From an uncultured Planctomycetaceae bacterium (GTDB taxonomy: Bacteria; Planctomycetota; Planctomycetia; Pirellulales; Pirellulaceae): a DNA stretch of 64,000 bases. This document shows, piece by piece, positions 40,556 through 48,794 of the stretch (position 1 is its first letter; every line of letters begins with the position of its first letter). The position numbers and the translations under genes were made by a program. The notes under the pieces were generated by a model that made no database searches, was not told where the DNA came from, and worked only from the letters and a program-made list of their open reading frames with translations. The DNA is taken from positions 35,711 to 99,710 of the forward strand of contig CAIPEB010000087.1 in NCBI GenBank assembly GCA_903863885.1. Reading direction: 5' to 3'.

Positions 40556-42880
40556 ATGTTGCGGCGCAATTCGCTGTGTTTTCCGGGCAAGCTGCGCGAA
40601 CGGCACGCGGTCCGGTGCCTGGGACTGGGTGTACTATTAGCCGTGGTTGCAGTGGTCGGAACGACGGTGTGTCTGGCGTCCGACGATTCTTCGCCCGGCA
40701 CGGATCTGAACAAGGCACGTTCCGAACTGATATCGAAACGCCGCGAACTTGCCAAACGGATCGAGAAGCTCAGTCCAGCCGGCCAGCAAAACGAGGCGAC
40801 CGGCCAGCAAAAACAGACGCCGGGCGATGCGACAACGGAAATGGAGTTTCTCCGTTCCCTGGATCTCATCTATCAAAGCCACTTGTCTGCTTTGGACGAG
40901 ACTGCGGACCAGCGCCGCGAGCGAGATCTCCGCCGAGACGAACTTCACTCCCCGTCGGAGTCCAAGCCCGAGTCGTCGCAGGTTGAGTCATGGCTGGTTC
41001 TGGAGGACAACCGTGATCAACTGGAAGCCGAGACGATTCGAGGGCGCACTTGCGCACACGAGTTGACAATTTGCCACGATTTGCTGCAGGCCGCACTGAA
41101 GAAGCAGGAGCTGGCCGCTCGCAATCGACGGCGTATCCGAGAAGAGTTCAGCAACGGCGACAAGGCTCATACACCAGCAGAACAGCAACGGCGACTGCAG
41201 TTTGCGGACCTTGAGTCTACGCTGGCTGATGCTTCCGTCGATTTGCGTCGCGCGGAACTCGAGAGCCGAAAGGCCAGACAAGAGCTTGTCGAATTGACCT
41301 GCCGATCTCTGGAAGAGAAGGTCCGGCAAATTGCGTCCCGCGCCGTGTTCAGTGAAGAGGATCTGCAAGCTCGGGTGCGAGCGGTGGCCAACTACGAGGC
41401 GGAGTCGCAGACACGGTTGGATGAGGCTCGGCAGCGTTTGGCAAAGCCGGATGCAGTTCTTGCAGCGCAATTAGCCGCGGCCGGCGATGCTTCGGCGCCG
41501 CCCGAGTCAAAGGCAGATACGGACCTTTTCCTGTCGCCCGAGACGTTGCGACTGGTCCGGCGTCTGGCAAATGAGGAAGTCGAACAGTTGGAAAGGTGGC
41601 AGACGGAACTTGCTTCGGGACGCGACGTGCCAACGCTACGATTCCAACTCGCGCACAACCGGCTCACTCCCGATGAGATAGCCGCGTGGATTGAGGTCAC
41701 TGACAAGCTGATGGCGCAGTTGAGCGGCGAGGAACAATTACTGACGGCCCGAGTGACGGAACTGATGCAGGACTTGACGACCCTGTGTCGACAGGCTCGT
41801 GTCGCAGTGAACGAGGATGGGCACGCAGCGGCCGACCGACAGGTGCGTCAGCGTGCCTTGGAACGGATGCTCCATGTGACTCAATCGGGGCAACTCCACG
41901 TACAGATGCTGCGACGAGGCGGCCAGCGATTTGTGCGGGAACTCCACGACCGCGATCCTCGGCCAACCGGCGGTCACTGGTGGGTTCGCGTGCGAGATGC
42001 GGCGACGACCGCCTGGGCATATGAACTCGCGGCTGTCGGTGACCGTCCTGTCACTGTGGGAAAGGTGTGCAAGGGCCTGCTGGGCCTGTTGTGCGGAGTG
42101 CTCCTCGCGGGTTTTATCAGCCGTCTCCTGGGCCGGCGGATCCTGCCGCGATTCGGCCTGAACCCCGGTGCTGCGGAAGCCCTGCGGTCGCTGACCTTCT
42201 ACCTGCTTTCCGCCGCTTTTGGAATTCTATCGCTCGAGCTGGCCAATGTGCCGCTCACCGCTCTGACATTTCTGGGCGGCGCGGCGGCTATCGCAGTGGG
42301 CTTTGCCAGCCAGGACCTCGTCGGCAACTTCATGAGCGGCGTAATTCTCCTGGCGGAACAGCCAATTCGCGTCGGGGATTTCGTTGATCTCAGCGGCGTA
42401 AAGGGCACTGTCGAGCGGATCGGCGCGCGGAGCACACGCGTGCGGACGGACAAGAACGTCGAGATTACCGTTCCCAACAGCAAGCTCCTCAGCGGTAACG
42501 TGAACAACCTGACGCTGTCCGACAATTTCGTCTGGTCTTCCGTCTCGGTCAGCGTCGACCGGGGACTGCCCGTCGCAGAGATCAAGGACTGCCTGCTGTC
42601 CGTGGTGCAATTGCATCACCGGGTCGTTGAGAGCCCGGCACCTTATGTGCTGTTCACAGAATTTGGCGAAAAAACGTTGAAGTTCGAAGTGCATTTCTCG
42701 ATCGCGATGCAGCACATGACCGATTGCCGCCGGATCGAAAGCGACCTGCGCGAAGCCATCGATTCCACATTCCGCCAGACGGGCATCATCCAGGATGCCG
42801 TTAACTCGGCAGCTCGTGCCAGCGCAGCCAGCGGGCTGGACACGCCGGACGTCATAACCGCTCGGCGGTGGGCCGCGTGA
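40556..42880 (+). CDS. MscS-family mechanosensitive ion channel with long N-terminal coiled-coil
   Basis: 774 residues. A signal peptide (GLGVLLAVVAVVGTTVCLA) precedes a ~450-residue helical, charged periplasmic region. Transmembrane helices lie at ~500-520 (GLLGLLCGVLLAGFISRLLG), ~545-560 and ~565-585. The pore-lining MscS helix is FLGGAAAIAVGFASQDLVGN, followed by the beta-domain motif RVGDFVDLSGVKGTVERIGA and EITVPNSKLLSGNVNN. The layout recalls the MscK/YbdG-type large MscS homologues. The channel should open under membrane tension during osmotic downshock. It is followed by the creatininase-family gene. Confidence 0.92.
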   Translation: MLRRNSLCFPGKLRERHAVRCLGLGVLLAVVAVVGTTVCLASDDSSPGTDLNKARSELISKRRELAKRIEKLSPAGQQNEATGQQKQTPGDATTEMEFLRSLDLIYQSHLSALDETADQRRERDLRRDELHSPSESKPESSQVESWLVLEDNRDQLEAETIRGRTCAHELTICHDLLQAALKKQELAARNRRRIREEFSNGDKAHTPAEQQRRLQFADLESTLADASVDLRRAELESRKARQELVELTCRSLEEKVRQIASRAVFSEEDLQARVRAVANYEAESQTRLDEARQRLAKPDAVLAAQLAAAGDASAPPESKADTDLFLSPETLRLVRRLANEEVEQLERWQTELASGRDVPTLRFQLAHNRLTPDEIAAWIEVTDKLMAQLSGEEQLLTARVTELMQDLTTLCRQARVAVNEDGHAAADRQVRQRALERMLHVTQSGQLHVQMLRRGGQRFVRELHDRDPRPTGGHWWVRVRDAATTAWAYELAAVGDRPVTVGKVCKGLLGLLCGVLLAGFISRLLGRRILPRFGLNPGAAEALRSLTFYLLSAAFGILSLELANVPLTALTFLGGAAAIAVGFASQDLVGNFMSGVILLAEQPIRVGDFVDLSGVKGTVERIGARSTRVRTDKNVEITVPNSKLLSGNVNNLTLSDNFVWSSVSVSVDRGLPVAEIKDCLLSVVQLHHRVVESPAPYVLFTEFGEKTLKFEVHFSIAMQHMTDCRRIESDLREAIDSTFRQTGIIQDAVNSAARASAASGLDTPDVITARRWAA

Positions 42881-42976
42881 GTTATAATGCCGGCGAGATG
42901 CCGACTATTGACAGCGAATCGACGTGTGCCCATGCGTCGATCGATGTACCCGAAGCCCCTGACCAGCGAGCGAACC

Positions 42977-43978
42977 ATGACGACAGACCTGCAGCGACGG
43001 ACATTTCTTGGAACGGTGGTCGGCACGACGCTTGCCGGAGCTACACTTCGGAACGCACAAGCCGATGCGATATCCGCGACGGAGCAAGCTCCTGAAAAGC
43101 AGCCCGCAGAGAAGGCGACTCGCGAGGTGCGTTTGGATCGTTTGCGGCCGCGCGAGATCGAACAAGCCATGACAAATTGTCCTGTTCTATTCCAGCCGCT
43201 CGGGACCATCGAATGGCATGGCCGGCACAACATTGTCGGACTGGATGCGGTGAAGGCTCACCATCTCTGCGTGCGTGCCGCCCAGCGCGGCGGCGGGTTG
43301 GTAGCGCCAGCGGTGTTCGGCGGCGTAGGCGGGCTGGATCAGCCCTGCACGTTTGTGATGGAACCTGAAGACGATGTCCATTCCGTGCTCGTGCGTACCT
43401 GGGTCGAGAAGCTCTGCCGCGAAGCCGTTCGGCAGGGATTCAAAGCGATCGTGGTGCTCACCGGGCATTATGGTGCTGCCCAGCAGATGGTCGTGCGGGA
43501 CCTGGCTGTACGTTTGAGTCGATCTCTTGGGGTACCGGTACTGGGTACGCCGGAGTATTTCCTCGCTTTGGACGTCGGCTATCGTGGTGATCACGCCGCG
43601 TGGGGCGAAACCTCGCTGATGATGTATCTCGACCCGGAAAGTGTGGACCTGACGCAGTTGGGGGATCCGCCGCACCAGGGAGTGGGCGGCCGCGATCCGC
43701 GCGAAGCCACGCGAGCTGACGGCGAGAAACTGGCAGAGACCATCATCAACCGATTAGCGCGGCTGGCTGAGAGAATGCCGAAGTGGGATCGAGCCACACA
43801 GGACAGGTTCATCGAGGCCGAAGCTGCCTTGGTCAACCGACAGCTGGCGCTTGCTGCTTCCGAGAAGCTCGTCTGGGCTGGATGGCGGAACATCGGCACC
43901 GGGGCTTTCGCCGATTACGGCAGACTCTTGGCTGAGGAGAAGTTCGAGGAGATTCTGATTCAGACAAAGACATTGTGA
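42977..43978 (+). CDS. Tat-exported creatininase-family amidohydrolase
   Basis: 333 residues from ATG 42977. A Tat-like signal (DLQRRTFLGTVVGTTLAGAT) is followed by the creatininase fold: LFQPLGTIEWHGRHNIVGLD supplies the Glu/His/Asp metal ligands, VVLTGHYGAAQ the conserved His, and DHAAWGETSLMMYLDPE the later metal-binding Glu. Creatininase-like enzymes are Zn/Mn amidohydrolases acting on cyclic amides (creatinine, F420 or riboflavin intermediates, mycofactocin). Exported planctomycete members have no known substrate. The core is complete and should be active. Confidence 0.85.
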   Translation: MTTDLQRRTFLGTVVGTTLAGATLRNAQADAISATEQAPEKQPAEKATREVRLDRLRPREIEQAMTNCPVLFQPLGTIEWHGRHNIVGLDAVKAHHLCVRAAQRGGGLVAPAVFGGVGGLDQPCTFVMEPEDDVHSVLVRTWVEKLCREAVRQGFKAIVVLTGHYGAAQQMVVRDLAVRLSRSLGVPVLGTPEYFLALDVGYRGDHAAWGETSLMMYLDPESVDLTQLGDPPHQGVGGRDPREATRADGEKLAETIINRLARLAERMPKWDRATQDRFIEAEAALVNRQLALAASEKLVWAGWRNIGTGAFADYGRLLAEEKFEEILIQTKTL

Positions 43979-44441
43979 GCCGGATACGGACGAGCGACTT
44001 GAAAGAAAGCTCACGCAAAGTCGCTGCGGGGCAAGGGAAGAGAAGGACGGGCTCCGGATTGAACGATCGCGTCGTTATCCTCCGAGTCGCCATTGTCCGC
44101 TTTGCGCCTGCGGCAGAGCGAAAGAACAACCTATACAATTCGCCGGTTGCTTGTGAGCGTGCGATGCAAAGAAATCAATGTGATCGGCGAGGCCTGGAAG
44201 TTCGTCGCCGATGAATTGCAGTATCCTATCTGGCTGTGCCGATGGAAACGGCGATCACACCCTTGCCTGATGTTTTGCGTGCCACAGGCACAGCCAGTGC
44301 CACACAAACGAATTCGTCAACTTATTCTTTCGCTCTGCCTAAGCGCCTTGGCGGGCGATTCATCCGTCCTGTTGCAGAGAACGCTCACGCGTCTGCCGGC
44401 AGTTACCGGCCGTGCGAACTCACGGCCTCAACGGCTGCGTG
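43979..44441. other. Long intergenic region after the creatininase gene
   Basis: 463 bp without a recognisable gene on either strand. It contains small palindromes such as CTGCCGGCAG near 44395, but no clear terminator, RNA gene or pseudogene was identified. Confidence 0.4.
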
Positions 44442-45356
44442 TCACAACATGGACAGGTCCGCCCGGCTCACATCCGCGATGGCATCTCGTGAATGCTCGT
44501 GGACGCGTTCGAGGAACGAGACGACGTGTTGTGCAATCTCGTACCCGCAGTCCTCCAGTGCAAAATGACCGCTGTCCAGCAAATGGAATTCGACGTCATT
44601 CAGGTCGCGGTGATATGCGAGGGCTCCTTCAGGTGAGTAAATCGGGTCGTTTCGTCCCCAAAGCACGAGCGTCGGCGGCTGGTGTTCGCGCAGGAACGTC
44701 TGCCATTGCGGGTAAAGTTCCAGGTTCTTGCGGTAGTCATACAGCAAATCCAGTTGTGCCCGGCCGTTTCCGGGTTGGCTTGATACGGCCGAATCCAACA
44801 TCCAGCCGTCCGGACTGATCCTTTCGCGGTCGCGCACGCCGTCGACGTATTGCCAGATGATGCCTTCACGCGTGATGAACCGCCTGACCGCAGCTTCTGT
44901 CTCGGGCGTACGGTTGTACCAGAAATCGAACAGGGGCTTCGTCGCCGCAGCAAATCCATCTTCGTAGCAGTTCCCGTTCTGGATGATCAGGGCCGTGATA
45001 CGGTCTGGGTGTCGGCCCGCGATGCGCATGCCGACAGGGAGGCCACCTCCGTGCATGTACAAGCTCATGCGCTGGATGCCCAAGGCATCCAGGAATCGCT
45101 CGATCACAACCGACAACCGGTCAAACGTGTATTCAAATCCCTGAGGATTGCACGCTTCACTGTTTCCGAAGCCGGGGTAGTCCGGAGCGAGCAGGTGAAA
45201 CCGGTTCTTCATCCTGCCGAGCAGGTCGCGGAACATGTGCGAGGACGCTGGAAGACCGTGTAGGAGCAGCAGCGTCGGCAGGGACCGGTCGCCGGCTTCG
45301 CGGAAAAACAGTTTTACATCGTCAAGTAACATCGTTCGAAATCGAGTATCGTGCAT
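44442..45356 (-). CDS. Alpha/beta-hydrolase-fold protein lacking the usual nucleophile
   Basis: 304 residues from ATG 45356, preceded by AAAGGAG. The fold is that of haloalkane-dehalogenase/epoxide-hydrolase-like enzymes: LLLLHGLPASSHMFRDLL (oxyanion region), LLAPDYPGFGNSE, and the late Asp in LWGRNDPIYSPEG. The catalytic His is in LDSGHFALED. At the nucleophile elbow the sequence is SLYMHGGGLPVGMRIA. Relatives have an Asp (xxDxG.PVG) where this protein has Gly. The acid and base remain, so catalysis by the standard mechanism is doubtful. It is divergent from the beta-oxidation operon at 45704. Confidence 0.85.
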   Translation of the reverse strand: MHDTRFRTMLLDDVKLFFREAGDRSLPTLLLLHGLPASSHMFRDLLGRMKNRFHLLAPDYPGFGNSEACNPQGFEYTFDRLSVVIERFLDALGIQRMSLYMHGGGLPVGMRIAGRHPDRITALIIQNGNCYEDGFAAATKPLFDFWYNRTPETEAAVRRFITREGIIWQYVDGVRDRERISPDGWMLDSAVSSQPGNGRAQLDLLYDYRKNLELYPQWQTFLREHQPPTLVLWGRNDPIYSPEGALAYHRDLNDVEFHLLDSGHFALEDCGYEIAQHVVSFLERVHEHSRDAIADVSRADLSML

Positions 45357-45703
45357 CTCAAGCTCCTTTGCTTGAATGTTGCCCACCGTCATGATTCACA
45401 TTGATTCGGAATGCTGATCGCCCCAGGGCAGGGTTATTAGCATCTTATTTTCCGTCAAATGGCCGACTAGTTGTCCGCCTGCCGGCGTTTCTTGGATCGC
45501 TTCGGATTCGCCGGGCGGAAGATACACAGGGCGTGACCGATTCAGGCAGCCTTCGACCGCCTTCGTTGGTGGATCACCCGTGATGTCGCGGCAAGTTTGT
45601 CTGTCCCGGTGCGCGCCTGAATAATGCTTATGAGTACGCAGCGTTTCTGCTGCTTCTTTGAAAATTCGCGACGTCGACCGGCGCTGACGCAAGGAGGGAA
45701 CGT
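45357..45703. other. Divergent promoter region of the beta-oxidation operon
   Basis: 347 bp between the alpha/beta-hydrolase and acyl-CoA synthetase starts. It holds the candidate promoter at 45597-45625 and an AAGGAGGGAA ribosome-binding site before ATG 45704. No FadR-like operator was recognised. Confidence 0.5.
45597..45625 (+). promoter_or_regulatory. Candidate promoter of the beta-oxidation operon
   Basis: TTGTCT (45597-45602), 17-bp spacer, AATAAT (45620-45625): one mismatch from the consensus -10, two from the -35. It lies about 80 bp before the acyl-CoA synthetase start. Confidence 0.4.
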
Positions 45704-47437
45704 ATGTTCGTCGATTTGCGTCCCGATGAAACACGTGCTCCCTGGGCGGTTCACTATCCGGAGACCGTGCCGGCAAGGTTGAGATACCCGGAAGAGCCCG
45801 TGTGGTGGTTGCTCGAAGAGGCCGCACGCACGCACCCAGAGCGAGCGGCATGCCGGTATTACAATTCGACGTGGAGCTATCGCCAGTTGCTCGAGAACGC
45901 ACGACGTTTCGCCAAGGTGCTCGTGCGATCAGGTCTGAAGCCCGGCGCCCGCGTGGGCCTGCTGTTGCCGACATGCCCGCAGTACCTGATGGCGTGCTAC
46001 GGAGTGTGGCTGGCTGGCGGCGTGGTGGTATCGCTTAGTCCGCTGTCGGTTGCGGAGGAAAACGGAGATCTGTTGAGCGCCACGAACTGCGGGTTCGTAG
46101 TCGCCCTCGATCTGTTTGCGGGGCAAGTGCCTGCCGGTCGGGCGGCAACATGGACGCCGCTGAAGATCACGTTACGGCGCGATCTCCCGTTCTTAACTCG
46201 CTTGGGATATGACGCATCGGTCCTGCGGCGCAACATATTTCAACGCAGTTTCCGTCAACGCTCAGAGCGATCGAAGCACTGGCTGTCGGTGGAGGCGATG
46301 ATGAGCGAATCGGACTCCTCCTTCGCGGGAGTCCACACCTGGAATCGCTCTGCGGCGTACATGTTGGCCACGGGCGGGACAACGGGTGACCCCAAAGTGG
46401 TCGTGTTGACGCACCGCAATCTGGTCGCCAACGCGTGGCAGTTGATGCACTGGGTGGGCACCGAGAAGGGGAAAGAGACCTTTCTGGGAGTTTTGCCGCT
46501 GTTTCACAGTTACGGGTTGAGCACTTGTGTGACCGGCGGCATCGGAATGGCTGCCACGCTGATTCTGTCGCATCGCTTTCAACCGGGACCGGCCGTGGAA
46601 TTGATCGAGCGGCATCGCCCCACAATGTTCTTCGCCGTGCCGGCAATGTTGGCCGCGATGAACGAGGTACTGCGGCGTCGCGGGGCTGATTTGAGTTCGC
46701 TGAAATGCTGTATTTCCGGAGGTGCTCCGCTGGCCTCCAGGATCTCCGAGACTTTCGCTGCTTACAGCGGTGCCAGGGTGGTTGAGGGATACGGGCTCTC
46801 GGAAGCCAGTCCGGTAACGCACGTCAACCCGCTTGACGGGACGGATCGGCCGGGAACCATCGGATTACCCTTGCCCGACACCGAGGCCCTTGTGGTAGAC
46901 CGGGATACCGGAGAACAAGTACTTGGTCCCGGACAGGTCGGTGAACTGGTGGTGCGCGGACCGCAAGTCATGCTCGGCTACTGGAACAAGCCCGACGAGA
47001 CCCGCAAAGTACTGCGTAATAGCTGGCTCTATACGGGCGATCTGGCCACTTATGACGAAGACGGGTTCTTCCGGATTGTGGACCGCAAGAAGGACATCAT
47101 CATCACCTCGGGTTTCAACGTTTACCCGAGCGAAGTGGAGTCGGTCCTGCGTCGATTCCCCAATGTATCCGATGCAGCGGTGGTGGGAGTTCCTCATCCA
47201 AGGCGGGGAGAAGTGGTAAAGGCCGTGCTGGTGATGCGACGGGGAAATCCCTTTTCTCGAAGGACCTTTGAGGCATTCTTGAAACAGCACCTGGCGCATC
47301 ACAAACGTCCTCGGATCGTCGAGATTCGCGAGAGTGATCTGCCTCGCAACTTCCTGGGCAAGGTAATGCGGCGCCGTTTGCGCGGGGTACCGCCGGAGGC
47401 GACGCCCGCTTCGCGTGTGATTTCGCTTTGGGAGTGA
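45704..47437 (+). CDS. fadD: Fatty-acid acyl-CoA synthetase (AMP-forming)
   Basis: 577 residues. The ANL superfamily motifs are present: the ATP loop YMLATGGTTGDPKVVVLTH at ~222-240, where V replaces the usual G after PK; CCISGGAPL; GYGLSEASPV; the adenine-binding YTGDLATYDEDGFF; DRKKDIIITSGFNVYPSEVE; and LPRNFLGKVMRR with the C-terminal lysine. It activates fatty or related carboxylic acids to acyl-CoA for the enzymes encoded immediately downstream. The start is fixed by AAGGAGG before ATG 45704. The downstream thiolase starts 7 bp after its stop. Confidence 0.92.
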   Translation: MFVDLRPDETRAPWAVHYPETVPARLRYPEEPVWWLLEEAARTHPERAACRYYNSTWSYRQLLENARRFAKVLVRSGLKPGARVGLLLPTCPQYLMACYGVWLAGGVVVSLSPLSVAEENGDLLSATNCGFVVALDLFAGQVPAGRAATWTPLKITLRRDLPFLTRLGYDASVLRRNIFQRSFRQRSERSKHWLSVEAMMSESDSSFAGVHTWNRSAAYMLATGGTTGDPKVVVLTHRNLVANAWQLMHWVGTEKGKETFLGVLPLFHSYGLSTCVTGGIGMAATLILSHRFQPGPAVELIERHRPTMFFAVPAMLAAMNEVLRRRGADLSSLKCCISGGAPLASRISETFAAYSGARVVEGYGLSEASPVTHVNPLDGTDRPGTIGLPLPDTEALVVDRDTGEQVLGPGQVGELVVRGPQVMLGYWNKPDETRKVLRNSWLYTGDLATYDEDGFFRIVDRKKDIIITSGFNVYPSEVESVLRRFPNVSDAAVVGVPHPRRGEVVKAVLVMRRGNPFSRRTFEAFLKQHLAHHKRPRIVEIRESDLPRNFLGKVMRRRLRGVPPEATPASRVISLWE

Positions 47438-47443
47438 CCGATC

Positions 47444-48790
47444 ATGGTTTCCGGACCGGCTCTCGGACTTCTTCCGCCGCTGGCGGTAGTCGGCGGGTTG
47501 CGGACGCCATGGGCCAAGGCATTCGGGGTTCTGGCCCGTGTGCCGGCTCAGGAACTCGGGCGATTGGCGGTCTGCGGTCTGCTGCCCCGTTGTGGAATTG
47601 CGCCGGCCAATATCGACGAAGTGGTTTTTGGCAACGTGGCGGGGCCGCCCGAAGCTTCAAACATCGCGCGCGTTATCGCCCTGTCATCCGGAATTCCAAT
47701 CGACTGCGTGGCCCATACCGTGAACCGAAACTGCGCTTCGGGCATGGAGTCGATCATCGCCGCGTGGCAGATAATCCGGGAAGGGCGTGCACGAATGGTG
47801 GTCGCGGGCGGCACTGAGTCGATGTCGAACGTGCCTTTGCTGTGGAGCGACCGCTTCCGCCGTTTGTGGATGAAGGCCGGTGGGGAGAAGCACTGGTGGC
47901 GGAAACTGGCGACTTGGTCGCAATTGCGCCCGGGCATGCTGAAGCCCGTCAGCGCCTTGGAACTCGGCCTGACGGACGGGAATTGCGGCCTGAAAATGGG
48001 AGAAACGGCGGAGTCGCTTGCGAAACGGTTTTCTGTTTCTCGCGATGAGCAGGATCGATTTGCGCTGACCAGTCATCAGCGGGCAGTCGCCGCTCGCGAG
48101 CGAGGTTTTTACCGCGATGAGATTCTCCATCTCACGTCCGCTCAGACGGGTTCCGAGCCGCTGGATCGAGATACGGGACCAAGACCAAAACAGACCCTTG
48201 AAGCACTCGCCGCGCTCAAGCCTGTATTTGAACCGCGTTCGGGCAGCGTCACGGTGGGGAACAGTTGCCCGATCACCGATGGAGCGGCCGCCCTGCTATT
48301 AATGTCACCGGACGGGGCAAAAACACTCGGTGTCGCGCCGCTCGGCTATCTGCGAGCATACGCGATTGCCGGGTGCGAACCGTCGCACATGGGGCTTGGC
48401 ACCGTGCTGGCTATCCGCCGGCTCCTTCAGCTTACGGGCCAGTCTCTGCAGTCGTTCGATCTGTATGAAATCAATGAGGCTTTTGCGGCGCAGGTCCTGG
48501 CATGTATGCGCGCGATGGCTTCTGCAGCGTTCGCCCGCCGGCACTGGCAAGTTGATCAGCCCGTCGGTGAATTGGAGCCCGATCGCTTGAACGTCAACGG
48601 CGGCGCGATCGCACTCGGTCACCCGGTCGGTGCCACCGGAACTCGATTGATACTGACGCTGCTGCGCGCTTTGCGTGAACGCGGTCTGCAGAACGGACTG
48701 GCGAGCCTCTGCGTAGGCGGCGGACAAGGGGCCGCAGTCTGGGTGCAATCGGAGCTGGAACAGTCAACAAAACTCGGGAAAGGCGCATAG
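47444..48790 (+). CDS. fadA: Acetyl-CoA acyltransferase (thiolase)
   Basis: 448 residues. The reactive Cys97 lies in HTVNRNCASGMES. The other thiolase signatures are present: VVAGGTESMSNVP, FDLYEINEAFAAQ, the catalytic His in NGGAIALGHPVGATG, and the second Cys in ASLCVGGGQGAAV. It cleaves 3-ketoacyl-CoA with CoA in the last step of beta-oxidation. The start is ATG 47444, 7 bp after the synthetase stop, and the next gene begins 5 bp after its stop, so an operon is certain. The partner alpha subunit is encoded immediately downstream. Confidence 0.93.
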   Translation: MVSGPALGLLPPLAVVGGLRTPWAKAFGVLARVPAQELGRLAVCGLLPRCGIAPANIDEVVFGNVAGPPEASNIARVIALSSGIPIDCVAHTVNRNCASGMESIIAAWQIIREGRARMVVAGGTESMSNVPLLWSDRFRRLWMKAGGEKHWWRKLATWSQLRPGMLKPVSALELGLTDGNCGLKMGETAESLAKRFSVSRDEQDRFALTSHQRAVAARERGFYRDEILHLTSAQTGSEPLDRDTGPRPKQTLEALAALKPVFEPRSGSVTVGNSCPITDGAAALLLMSPDGAKTLGVAPLGYLRAYAIAGCEPSHMGLGTVLAIRRLLQLTGQSLQSFDLYEINEAFAAQVLACMRAMASAAFARRHWQVDQPVGELEPDRLNVNGGAIALGHPVGATGTRLILTLLRALRERGLQNGLASLCVGGGQGAAVWVQSELEQSTKLGKGA

Positions 48791-48794
48791 TGCC

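Noticed and set aside
44093..44818. Plus-strand ORF of 241 codons after the creatininase gene
   Set aside because: It runs into the antisense of the alpha/beta-hydrolase gene and has no recognisable motif.
45396..45974. Minus-strand ORF overlapping the divergent promoter and the acyl-CoA synthetase start
   Set aside because: It overlaps the candidate promoter and a conserved gene start, and has low-complexity Arg/Pro/Thr-rich composition.
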